Positions 15,408 through 22,044 of a stretch of DNA of 32,882 bases are shown one piece after another. Below the pieces are notes generated by a model. That model was not told the origin of the DNA, ran no database searches, and saw only the letters and a program-made list of their open reading frames with translations. This stretch comes from [Mycobacterium] manitobense (GTDB lineage: Bacteria; Actinomycetota; Actinomycetes; Mycobacteriales; Mycobacteriaceae): contig NZ_JACKSJ010000069.1 in the NCBI RefSeq assembly GCF_025821665.1, positions 1-32,882 on the forward strand, in the 5' to 3' direction. The number at the start of each line of letters is the position of its first letter. Positions within the stretch are counted from its first letter, which is position 1. The translations under genes were made by a program, and so were the position numbers.

Positions 15408-15854
15408 TCAGGACAGCCGGATGATGTTGAACGCCGCGGGCCGCATCGGCAGCACGCCCCGCCCGCAGTCCGCGGAGGCGACGTTCTGACCCGCGGTGAA
15501 CTCCGGGTTGATGAACGTCGTCTGCTCCGCGCCGACCACCTGGCCGTTGTCACAGGTGACGGCGTCGTCCTTGTACCGGGTGAACTTCCACGCGTTGTTG
15601 ACGAAGCGGTACTCGACGACATTGTCCGGTGCGAAATCCATTGTCAGGCAATCGCTGCCGCACGAGGTGATGGTCACGTTCTCCTTGAACGGCGCACCCG
15701 TGTACCAGTCGAAGACGTACCTGCCGTTGACCGCTGGATTGGCCGAGGCCGGAGCTGCCAGCGCGGTACCCGCCGCCGCCATTCCGGCGACGCCCGCGGC
15801 CACCGCGATCGAATTGACGGCCCCGGCAAATCGCCGCGTCCCGTGTCCGCCCAT
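15408..15854 (-). CDS. small secreted four-cysteine protein (copy 3)
   Basis: The 148-residue protein has an Ala-rich signal region (AVNSIAVAAGVAGMAAAGTALAAPASA, cleavage near ASA-NP at 39) and cysteines at 65, 69, 101 and 130 with W89 ahead of the third. The mature N-terminus (NPAVNGRYVFDWYTG) resembles copy 1 (EPLNGAYSGTL), and both have NG(R/A)Y at the same place. That supports common ancestry with strong divergence. Start ATG 15854 is preceded by GGAAGG; the open frame to 15887 is not needed. It is unrecognised beyond this, but similar small proteins are common in mycobacterial secretomes. A 149-bp gap separates it from copy 2. Confidence 0.8.
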   Translation of the reverse strand: MGGHGTRRFAGAVNSIAVAAGVAGMAAAGTALAAPASANPAVNGRYVFDWYTGAPFKENVTITSCGSDCLTMDFAPDNVVEYRFVNNAWKFTRYKDDAVTCDNGQVVGAEQTTFINPEFTAGQNVASADCGRGVLPMRPAAFNIIRLS

Positions 15855-15969
15855 GTTGTCTGCCTTCCCGCCGCACCCGGTGGCCACCGGTTCGGCGGCC
15901 TCGACCGTACGAACCTATCCCGCCGCAACGCCGCGCGCAGCAACTTCTGCGCGGCCTGTGGAGAAACGT

Positions 15970-17577
15970 TCAGGCGGGCGGCGCCGCCGCGATCAGCCGC
16001 ACCTCGGAGATCTCCGTACGGCTCTTGCCGTCCATCGTGCCGAGCGTCGAGATCCACACCACCACATTCGACGTCGCCGCCGCGGCAGGCACCGCGATCC
16101 GGTTGTGGCCCGGCTGCACCGGTACGGGCGGGCTCAGTTCCGTGGTGTCGGCCAGCGCGCCGGGCGCACCTGTTGTCGCCGAACGGATCTGGATCACGGT
16201 GCCGCTGCTCGCCAGGTCCACGGTGACCGCGCTGAGGATCGCCGGCTGACGGAGCTTGATCGACAGGCCGAGGCCCTCCTTGAACGTGGGGAACGGCACG
16301 GCATCTCGATACGTGTCGGTGGTCCAGGCCGTCGCCGGGTCGCGGTCCACGGCCTTGCCCGCGTCGCCGGGGTTATCGGGCGAGCCGCCGGGGGCGAACA
16401 CCGCGGCCTCGGCGATGTCGATCGGTGCGTCGGCGGCGGCCGCGCGCATCGTCGGGCTCGTCGGCGGGGCGGCCACCTCGGTGGTCGCGTTGAGCCCGAG
16501 CCGCTCGGCGTCCAGCGCGGGCCCCGAGTCGGTGTCCAGCACATCGGTCAACGACGACACGACCGCCACCACCGCGACGACCATGATCGCCGCAGCCGCG
16601 AGAAGCGTCACCCGGACCAGTTGCCGTTTCGCGGCCTCGGCCTGCTGTTCGGGTCCGACATTGCCGAATCCCGCGTAGCCGCCCGGAACCGCCGCAGGCG
16701 GTGGAGCGCCGCCGGCGTCGTCCTGGCCACCGGCAACGTCGGCGCGGGCTTGCCGCAACAGGGTCATCAACGTTGCGGCGCTGGTGATCCCGCCCTCACG
16801 GACCAGTCCGGCGGCGGCCGCGGAGATCAGGAAGGGAATGTCGGGGTCGATGGCGGCCGGCTCCTGCGGACGACCGGCGGCGTCGACGTCGACCGCCGTC
16901 CACCCCACCGGTGTCGGGCCCTGGGCCGGCCAGCGATCGACGAGTAGGGCGTAGAAGGCGGCGCCGATTCCCCGCAGGTCTTCACGAGGTGTCGCCTCGG
17001 GCGTGGTGCCCGGAAACGCCAGTACCGCATTGCCGTCGGTGCTGATGCGCACCCGCGCCGGATGGTCGATGCTCAGCGCCAGCCCGGCCCGGTGTGCGGC
17101 CTCCGCCGCGACGGCCAGCGACTGCATCGCGCCGGCAACGCCGAGCGGCGACGGGTTGGTGTCGGCGATCTGACGCAGCGTGCCGCCCGGCACCCAGTCC
17201 GACACCACCACGCCGAACCGGCCGGTGTGGAACACCTCGCGCACCGCGGCGATACCCGGCATGTCGAGCCCGCGCTGGCGCACGGTGAGCGACAGCACCT
17301 CGTTCACGCGGTCCACTGGCAGCGACTCCCGCGGGTCCACCAGCGTGAGTGCCACCATGCGCCCCGCCGCGAAGTCGAAGGCCTGCCAGAACTGCAGATG
17401 TCCGGGCGCGCCGTGGGCGGCCACCAGCCGGAACCGGCCGTCGGCGATCAGCGCACCCGCGGCGAACGGTCCCTCGTTGTCCACGGGGGGCTCCACCGGA
17501 CCGAGGCCCGGAATCGGAGCGGTGGCCTCACCGGCGTCGACGGGTTGGTCCTCTGGCGTCTCATCGGTCCCCGACAT
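15970..17577 (-). CDS. membrane-anchored pseudokinase, paralogue of the MurJ (MviN) C-terminal region
   Basis: The 535-residue protein has a cytosolic pseudokinase domain (about 42-300), one membrane helix (about 321-343) and an exported C-terminal domain (about 375-535) of discoidin/F5-F8-like beta character. The order and motifs (GALIADGRFRLVAAHG, HLQFWQAFD, AMQSLAVAAEAAHRAGLALSIDHPARVRIS) closely follow the C-terminal half of mycobacterial MviN/MurJ, which I recall binding FhaA after PknB phosphorylation. The lipid II flippase domain is absent. Catalytic residues are lost: the VAIK lysine is a Thr/Leu in MVALTLVD, the HRD motif is SIDHP and DFG is AFPG. It is therefore a binding rather than a phosphorylating protein. 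ATG 17577 follows GAGGTGA. It most likely scaffolds or senses at the membrane; its partners are unknown. Confidence 0.82.
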   Translation of the reverse strand: MSGTDETPEDQPVDAGEATAPIPGLGPVEPPVDNEGPFAAGALIADGRFRLVAAHGAPGHLQFWQAFDFAAGRMVALTLVDPRESLPVDRVNEVLSLTVRQRGLDMPGIAAVREVFHTGRFGVVVSDWVPGGTLRQIADTNPSPLGVAGAMQSLAVAAEAAHRAGLALSIDHPARVRISTDGNAVLAFPGTTPEATPREDLRGIGAAFYALLVDRWPAQGPTPVGWTAVDVDAAGRPQEPAAIDPDIPFLISAAAAGLVREGGITSAATLMTLLRQARADVAGGQDDAGGAPPPAAVPGGYAGFGNVGPEQQAEAAKRQLVRVTLLAAAAIMVVAVVAVVSSLTDVLDTDSGPALDAERLGLNATTEVAAPPTSPTMRAAAADAPIDIAEAAVFAPGGSPDNPGDAGKAVDRDPATAWTTDTYRDAVPFPTFKEGLGLSIKLRQPAILSAVTVDLASSGTVIQIRSATTGAPGALADTTELSPPVPVQPGHNRIAVPAAAATSNVVVWISTLGTMDGKSRTEISEVRLIAAAPPA

Positions 17578-17660
17578 GCCGGCTCACCTCATCCCCTCAA
17601 CGCCGCACGATTCACTGCCGCAACGGTTTACCCACGAAACGGCACTTCACGCGGCCGACC

Positions 17661-18071
17661 TCAGCGTCGGCCGGCAGAACGCGACCGCATCACCGGATCG
17701 GGGCGCCGCCAGTCACTACGCAGCGTAGCGCTCGGCGGCGTGCCGAACATCTCGCGGTAGGCCACGCTGAACCGCCCGGCGTGGGCGAACCCCCACCGAC
17801 CGGCGATCGCGTTGACCGTGTCGACGGCCGGGTCGGCCGCCAGCAGGTCTCGGTGCGCGCGGTCCAGCCGGACCCTGCGCAGATACTCCAGCGGTGTGAC
17901 ACCGAGGTGGCGTCGGAACAGGTACTGCACTGACCGCGGGGTGAGCTGCGCAGCCGTGGCGATGTCGCTCAACCCGATGTCGGTGTCCGCATGGTCGTGG
18001 ATGAAGGCCACGATGCGGCGCAGGGCCGGGGGCCGGGAAGCGCCTGAGGTGAGATCGAAGTGCCTGGACAT
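17661..18071 (-). CDS. AraC-type HTH protein without a sensor domain
   Basis: The 136-residue protein is almost entirely an AraC/XylS DNA-binding domain with both helix-turn-helix units: [43 protein letters not shown] and then [24 protein letters not shown]. Related mycobacterial regulators are usually about 300 residues with an N-terminal ligand-binding domain. Here ATG 18071 begins just before the HTH, and upstream sequence is the divergent SRPBCC gene. The open frame extends antisense through that gene but does not resemble a sensor domain. It is either a truncated regulator or a genuine HTH-only one. The divergent SRPBCC gene, 55 bp away, is the obvious target. Confidence 0.8.
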   Translation of the reverse strand: MSRHFDLTSGASRPPALRRIVAFIHDHADTDIGLSDIATAAQLTPRSVQYLFRRHLGVTPLEYLRRVRLDRAHRDLLAADPAVDTVNAIAGRWGFAHAGRFSVAYREMFGTPPSATLRSDWRRPDPVMRSRSAGRR

Positions 18072-18126
18072 CTCGAGTTCGAGTACCCGATAGCAAATTC
18101 GAGGAAACACCTGACACGATCGGTGC

Positions 18127-18603
18127 ATGACCGAACGCTTCGAAGTCCAGCGCACCATCGCGGCGGCGCCGTCCGACGTCTTCGCCGTCCTCTGCGACCC
18201 ACAGGGCCACGTCGCGATCGACGCCGCCGGGATGCTCCAGGAGGCCGACGGCGATCCGGTGCGGGCCGTCGGCGACAGCTTCGTGGTGCACATGGACCGC
18301 GAGGCGCTCAACGACTTCCCGCTCGGGAAGTACGACGTCACCATCAAGATCACCGACTTCGAGGCAAACCGGCTCATCGCCTGGACGATCCTCGGCGATC
18401 TGAAGCCGCCGATCGGGCACGTCTACGGGTACCGGCTCGAACCGGTCGACGAAGGCACCCTCGTCACCTCGTTCTACGACTGGTCCGACATCGACCCCGT
18501 CTGGCGGGAGCGCGACATCTTCCCGATCCTCCCGGAGAGTGCGCTGCGCGCCACGCTCGGCATCCTGGACCGGACCGTGCGGCGGGGCTACCCGCGCGGC
18601 TGA
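18127..18603 (+). CDS. SRPBCC (polyketide cyclase/START-like) family protein
   Basis: The 158-residue protein has the SRPBCC opening strand and helix ([31 protein letters not shown]), central strands ([36 protein letters not shown]) and the long C-terminal helix ([15 protein letters not shown]). The fold forms a hydrophobic ligand cavity; ligand and reaction are unknown. Start ATG 18127 matches the family. It is divergent from the AraC HTH gene across 55 bp, and the clpC2 operator region begins 18 bp after its stop. Confidence 0.85.
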   Translation: MTERFEVQRTIAAAPSDVFAVLCDPQGHVAIDAAGMLQEADGDPVRAVGDSFVVHMDREALNDFPLGKYDVTIKITDFEANRLIAWTILGDLKPPIGHVYGYRLEPVDEGTLVTSFYDWSDIDPVWRERDIFPILPESALRATLGILDRTVRRGYPRG

Positions 18604-18620
18604 ATCGACGACGAACTGAG

Positions 18621-18667
18621 CGTCAACCTCGGGTTGACGACTGTTTATCGTCAACCTAGAGTTGACG
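18621..18667 (+). promoter_or_regulatory. twin palindromic operators in the clpC2 promoter
   Basis: Two 19-bp palindromes lie between the SRPBCC stop and clpC2: CGTCAACCTCGGGTTGACG (18621-18639) and CGTCAACCTAGAGTTGACG (18649-18667). Each has perfect 7-bp arms (CGTCAAC/GTTGACG) around five bases. Centres are 28 bp apart. The first overlaps the -35 (TTGACG, 18634-18639), and the second covers the -10 (TAGAGT, 18657-18662) and ends two bases before the ATG. A bound dimer pair would block transcription directly, so this is a repressor-type site. Confidence 0.75.
18634..18662 (+). promoter_or_regulatory. leaderless promoter of clpC2
   Basis: TTGACG (18634-18639), 17 nt, then TAGAGT (18657-18662) and seven nt to ATG 18670. 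A complete sigma-70-type pair with no room for a leader. Confidence 0.7.
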
Positions 18668-18669
18668 TC

Positions 18670-19389
18670 ATGAGCGAGTCCACCAAGATAAGCAACCCCG
18701 TCCGCCTCGACGACCTCATCGATGCGATCAAGAAGGCCCACGACGAACCCCTCGAGCAACTGACGGACGCGATGATCGCCGCGGACGCGCTCGGTGACAT
18801 CGCCGACCATCTCATCGGTCACTTCGTCGATCAGGCCCGCCGCTCGGGCGCCTCCTGGACTGACATCGGCGCCTGCATGGGGGTGAGCAAGCAGGCGGCG
18901 CAGAAGCGTTTCGTCCCCAAGGCGGAATCCAACCCGCTCGACCCCAACGCCGGCTTCGGCCGCTTCACCCCCAGGGCACGCAACGTCGTCGTCGGCGCCC
19001 AGAACCGGGCACACGCCGCGGGCAACGACAAGATCGAGCCCGCCCACCTGCTGCTCGCGCTGTTCGACGACCCCGACGGCCTGGCCGCCAGACTGCTCAC
19101 CGGACAAGGCGTGGACGGCGCGAAGGTCTCCGAAGCCATCGAGCTGCCGCCGCGCTCCGAGGGCGAGGTCCCGGCGCTCATCCCGTTCGACGGCCCGGCC
19201 AAGAAGGTGCTGGAGCTGACGTTCCGGCAGGCGCTGCGACTGGGCCACAACTACGTCGGCACCGAACACATCCTGCTCGCGATCTATGAAGCCGAGGATG
19301 AGGACGGCCACCTGCACCGACTCGGCGTCGACCGGGAGCGCTTCGAACGGGAACTCGTCACCGCGCTGGAATCGATCGTGAAGGGCTGA
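18670..19389 (+). CDS. clpC2: ClpC2: Clp N-terminal domain protein with an HTH-like region (Rv2667-like)
   Basis: The 239-residue protein has no ATPase module. Residues 1-85 are helical, with an HTH-like segment at 62-80 (SWTDIGACMGVSKQAAQKR). Residues 98-239 are two Clp-N repeats (FGRFTPRARNVVVGAQNRAH ... PAHLLLALF and GPAKKVLELTFRQALRLGHN ... TEHILLAIY), like the substrate and cyclomarin-binding domain of ClpC1. It corresponds to M. tuberculosis ClpC2 by length and neighbourhood. From memory, ClpC2 has been reported to bind cyclomarin-type peptides and spare ClpC1. The HTH and the operators at its own promoter make autorepression likely, with ligand binding as the release signal (inference). 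ATG 18670 follows the -10 by seven nt. Confidence 0.9.
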   Translation: MSESTKISNPVRLDDLIDAIKKAHDEPLEQLTDAMIAADALGDIADHLIGHFVDQARRSGASWTDIGACMGVSKQAAQKRFVPKAESNPLDPNAGFGRFTPRARNVVVGAQNRAHAAGNDKIEPAHLLLALFDDPDGLAARLLTGQGVDGAKVSEAIELPPRSEGEVPALIPFDGPAKKVLELTFRQALRLGHNYVGTEHILLAIYEAEDEDGHLHRLGVDRERFERELVTALESIVKG

Positions 19390-19424
19390 TCTCACCGTCA
19401 CGGGCGCCGCGGCGTCTACATGAT

Positions 19425-19907
19425 GTGACAGTGCGACCGTTCGAGGACGTGGTGGCCGAGCACGGCGCGACCGTGCTGCGGGTGTGCCGCGCCGTCGTGG
19501 GGCCCGTCGACGCCGAGGACGCCTGGTCGGAGACGTTCCTCTCGGCGCTGCGGGCATACCCGCGCCTGCCGGCCGACGCGAACGTCGAGGCCTGGCTGGT
19601 GACCATCGCCCACCGGCGGGCACTCGACGTCGGCCGGGCCACCTCACGGCGGGCCGTGCCCACCGACAGCGTCCCCGAACGGCAGGCCCCCCACGCCGAT
19701 CCCGCCGCGCGCGACCGCGACCTGTGGGCCGCGCTGCAACGCCTGCCCACGAAGCAACGCCAGGCGCTGGCCTACCACCACCTGGCCGGCCTTCCCTACG
19801 CCGAGATCGCCGCCCTGCTCGGCAACTCCCCCGACGCCGCCCGACGGGCCGCCGCCGACGGCCTCAAGACACTGCGCAGGATCTACCTGGAGGACGAAAC
19901 CGCATGA
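19425..19907 (+). CDS. ECF-like RNA polymerase sigma factor
   Basis: The 160-residue protein has a sigma-2 region (about 5-75: FEDVVAEHGATVLRVCRAVVGPVDAEDAWSETFLSALRAYP and VEAWLVTIAHRRALD) and a sigma-4 region (about 103-152: LQRLPTKQRQALAYHHLAGLPYAEIAALLG, then DAARRAAADGLKTLR). It is short for an ECF factor but complete in both. No anti-sigma gene adjoins. GTG 19425 is used; GTG 19431 is an equally possible start. Its last codon overlaps ATG of ogt (ATGA), so the two are translationally coupled. The only visible target in context is DNA-alkylation repair; an adaptive-response regulator is an inference. Confidence 0.85.
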   Translation: MTVRPFEDVVAEHGATVLRVCRAVVGPVDAEDAWSETFLSALRAYPRLPADANVEAWLVTIAHRRALDVGRATSRRAVPTDSVPERQAPHADPAARDRDLWAALQRLPTKQRQALAYHHLAGLPYAEIAALLGNSPDAARRAAADGLKTLRRIYLEDETA

Positions 19908-20497
19908 GCATCAACCTGTTCGACATCGCGCCCGACGAGGAGACGGCGCTGGCCCGGCTGCACGCCCGCCTCGAACGGGCCGCGGCCGACGCCGACCTGC
20001 TCGACATCGCGTACCGCACGATCGACAGCCCCGTCGGCCCCCTGCTGCTGGCGGCCACGCCCGTCGGACTGGTCCGCGTCGCCTTCGACGTCGAGGACCA
20101 CAGCGCTGTGCTTGCCACCCTCGCGGGCGCCGTCAGCCCGCGCGTGCTGCACGTCCCGGACCGCCTGGACGCCGTCGCGCGCCAACTCGACGAGTACTTC
20201 GCCAAGCGCCGCACCGCCTTCGACGTCCCGGTCGACCTGCGGCTGGCGGCCGGCTTCCGGCGCAACGTGATCGAGCACCTGCGCAGCATCGGCTACGGCC
20301 ACCGCGCGAGCTACGCCGCCGTCGCCGCCGCCGTCGGGAGCCCTCGCGCGGTGCGCGCGGTCGGCAGCGCCTGCGCCCACAACCCGCTGCCGGTGGTGAT
20401 CCCGTGCCACCGCGTGGTGCGCTCGGACGGCAGCACCGGACAGTACGTCGGCGGCGCGGCCGCCAAGTCCGCGCTGCTCACCCTCGAAGCCGCGTGA
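19904..20497 (+). CDS. methylated-DNA-protein cysteine methyltransferase (Ogt/MGMT)
   Basis: This suicide enzyme transfers alkyl groups from O6-alkylguanine to its own cysteine. The 197-residue protein has a 35-residue N-terminal helical extension (ETALARLHARLERAAADADLLDIAYR), an N-terminal ribonuclease-like domain and the DNA-binding domain ending in IPCHRVV with C168 as the methyl acceptor. The active-site helix (GFRRNVIEHLRSIGYGHRASYAAVA) and arginine-finger region are present. It lacks the Ada methylphosphotriester domain. ATG 19904 follows GGAGGA and overlaps the sigma-factor stop by 4 bp. The N-terminal extension is longer than in plain Ogt and is a candidate for contact with the sigma factor. 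Confidence 0.93.
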   Translation: MSINLFDIAPDEETALARLHARLERAAADADLLDIAYRTIDSPVGPLLLAATPVGLVRVAFDVEDHSAVLATLAGAVSPRVLHVPDRLDAVARQLDEYFAKRRTAFDVPVDLRLAAGFRRNVIEHLRSIGYGHRASYAAVAAAVGSPRAVRAVGSACAHNPLPVVIPCHRVVRSDGSTGQYVGGAAAKSALLTLEAA

Positions 20498-20522
20498 GGG
20501 AATGAAACGGCGCCCGCCGCCG

Positions 20523-20528
20523 TAGAAC
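20523..20528 (+). promoter_or_regulatory. leaderless -10 element of the PPOX gene
   Basis: TAGAAC ends five nt before ATG 20534. Last base is C rather than T, so weaker than the other leaderless elements here. Confidence 0.4.
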
Positions 20529-20533
20529 CCGGC

Positions 20534-20959
20534 ATGAACCTGCCCGACTCCGCCCGCGAGCTCATCGGTCGTGGCGCCGACGCCACCCTGGTCACCATCA
20601 ACCCCGACGGCAGCCCTCACGCGTCGCTTGTCTGGGTGGCGCTGCAGTCCACACCCGACGGCGACGAGCTCGTCTCGGCGCACCTGTCGGAGAAGTACCA
20701 GAAGATCCGCAACGTCCGGCGCGATCCACGGGTGACGCTGACCATACTGCCGCGCGCCCACTCCGGCGGGCAGACGCCGTACCTGTCGATCACCGGCACC
20801 GCCCGCATCGTCGAGGGCGGCGCCCCCGAACTGCTGACCGAACTCGCCGAGGTGATGCTCGGCCCCGGTTCGGGCTTCCCGCCCACGGGGGCACCGGCGG
20901 GCTTCCTCACCCGCGTCCGCATCGACAAGGTCGGCGGGCTGGGCCCCTGGGCGGCCTGA
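20534..20959 (+). CDS. PPOX-class, probably F420-dependent, flavin-fold oxidoreductase
   Basis: The 141-residue protein has the split-barrel fold of the pyridoxamine-5'-phosphate-oxidase class (LIGRGADATLVTINPDGSPHASLVWVAL, then RNVRRDPRVTLTILPR and YLSITGTARIVEGG). Members in mycobacteria such as Rv1155/Rv2074 bind F420 and reduce biliverdin or other small molecules. The exact cofactor cannot be seen; no flavin-specific motif is diagnostic. Start ATG 20534 has TAGAAC five nt upstream, a leaderless-type promoter. It is monocistronic, between ogt and the secreted-protein gene. Confidence 0.85.
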   Translation: MNLPDSARELIGRGADATLVTINPDGSPHASLVWVALQSTPDGDELVSAHLSEKYQKIRNVRRDPRVTLTILPRAHSGGQTPYLSITGTARIVEGGAPELLTELAEVMLGPGSGFPPTGAPAGFLTRVRIDKVGGLGPWAA

Positions 20960-20975
20960 CGGCGGTCCAAAGAAC

Positions 20976-20991
20976 CTGAAACACGTTTCAG
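20976..20991 (+). promoter_or_regulatory. KstR-type palindromic operator
   Basis: CTGAAACACGTTTCAG is a perfect 16-bp palindrome (7-bp arms, AC spacer). Its inner 14 bp (20977-20990) fits TnnAACnnGTTnnA, the recognition pattern of the mycobacterial cholesterol-catabolism repressor KstR. It lies 20 bp upstream of ATG 21011, where a bound repressor would block transcription. Family TetR sites with the same outline exist, so KstR itself is a prediction. Confidence 0.6.
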
Positions 20992-21010
20992 TTTGTGCGA
21001 TCATGCGTCC

Positions 21011-21502
21011 ATGCGTCGCTGGCTCGTGCACCTCATCGCCGCGCTGACGGTCGTCGCGGGCTTCGTCGCCCCGACCGCCTCGGCCGCCCCGGCGCCGATC
21101 GGTCGCCTCGGCGAGCCGCTGCGCGTCTCGTTCGAGGGCCTGATCGCCGACGTCACCGTGCACAGCATCGACCCGTCGCCGGTCCCGCCGGGGTTCGGCT
21201 ACCCGCCGCGGGCGCCGCGCTACCAGGTGTATCGCGCCCAGGTCAGCGTCCACGCGGTCCAGCTGCCTACGCCGTACGCGATGGCGATCACCTTCCAGTT
21301 CCGTGGCGTCACCCCGACCGGTGACGCCTACGAACCACGCAACAGCGATGCGCCCGACGCCCTCGCCGCCGCACTCACCAACGCGCCCGCCGGATCCACC
21401 GTCACCGGCGGTGTGTGGTGGGACTGCTATCGCGATCTGGTGTCCAACGTGGTGCTGATCGACAAGCTCACCGGCCAGCACCTCGCGCAGTGGAACGTCT
21501 AG
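21011..21502 (+). CDS. secreted Ala/Val-rich protein, Rv2668-like
   Basis: The 163-residue protein has a signal peptide (MRRWLVHLIAALTVVAGFVAPTASA, cleavage near ASA-AP at 26). A beta-rich mature domain follows, with two exposed strands (LRVSFEGLIADVTVHSI, YRAQVSVHAVQL), a VTGGVWWDCYRDLVSNVVLID stretch and a single cysteine. Overall shape recalls the MPT63/DUF1942-type immunoglobulin-like secreted proteins, but the match is weak. Synteny (between clpC2 and a GNAT) points to Rv2668. Function is unknown. ATG 21011 is preferred over the more upstream start at 20993 because the signal peptide begins there. Expression may be under KstR, given the operator 20 bp upstream. The stop overlaps the GNAT start by 13 bp. 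Confidence 0.82.
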   Translation: MRRWLVHLIAALTVVAGFVAPTASAAPAPIGRLGEPLRVSFEGLIADVTVHSIDPSPVPPGFGYPPRAPRYQVYRAQVSVHAVQLPTPYAMAITFQFRGVTPTGDAYEPRNSDAPDALAAALTNAPAGSTVTGGVWWDCYRDLVSNVVLIDKLTGQHLAQWNV

Positions 21503-22044
21503 ACCCGACACTGCACGTTCGCACCCCCGCGGCAGCCGACCTCGCCGAACTCGCCGACGTCGCCGCCCGCACATTCCCGCTGGCCTGCCCGCCCGGCGCC
21601 ACCGCCGAGAACATCGCCGCGTTCGTCGACGAGCACCTCAGCGCGCAGCGCTTCGGCGACTACCTCGCCGACCCGGCCCGCGACCTGGTGGTCGCCGTCC
21701 ACGACGGCCGCATCACCGGCTACGCCATGCTGATCCACGGCGTGCCCGACGACGCCGACGTGCAGCAGGCCGTCACCCTGCGGCCCGCCGTCGAACTGTC
21801 GAAGATCTACGTGCTGCCCGACAGCCACGGCGCAGGCGTATCGGCCGCGCTGATGACCGAGGCGATCAACCGCGCCGGCCGGTCCGGCAGCGCCTGCATG
21901 TGGCTCGGCGTGAATCAGGAGAACCCACGCGCGCAACGGTTCTACGCCAAACACGGGTTCACCGTGGCGGGCACCAAGACCTTCCGGCTCGGCGCCGGCC
22001 TCGAGCAGGACTACGTGCTCGTGCGTCCGCTGTCCTCGGCCTGA
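21490..22044 (+). CDS. GNAT-family N-acetyltransferase, Rv2669-like
   Basis: The 184-residue protein has the GNAT fold. The acetyl-CoA loop is seen in SKIYVLPDSHGAGVSAALMTEAI (V/I-x-x-x-x-x-G-x-G/A), followed by the WLGVNQENPRAQRFYAKHGF motif that closes motif B. It would acetylate a small molecule or protein amine; substrate is unknown. GTG 21490 gives the family N-terminus (HVRTPAAADLAELAD), overlapping the secreted-protein gene; starts further upstream are antisense-like sequence. The 3' end overlaps the convergent zapE by 34 bp. It matches M. tuberculosis Rv2669 in position. Confidence 0.88.
   Translation: MERLDPTLHVRTPAAADLAELADVAARTFPLACPPGATAENIAAFVDEHLSAQRFGDYLADPARDLVVAVHDGRITGYAMLIHGVPDDADVQQAVTLRPAVELSKIYVLPDSHGAGVSAALMTEAINRAGRSGSACMWLGVNQENPRAQRFYAKHGFTVAGTKTFRLGAGLEQDYVLVRPLSSA

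Noticed and set aside
17716..19647. A 643-residue minus-strand frame over the AraC, SRPBCC, clpC2 and sigma genes
   Set aside because: Shadow frame of four well supported genes; the N-terminal part is Arg/Pro-rich.
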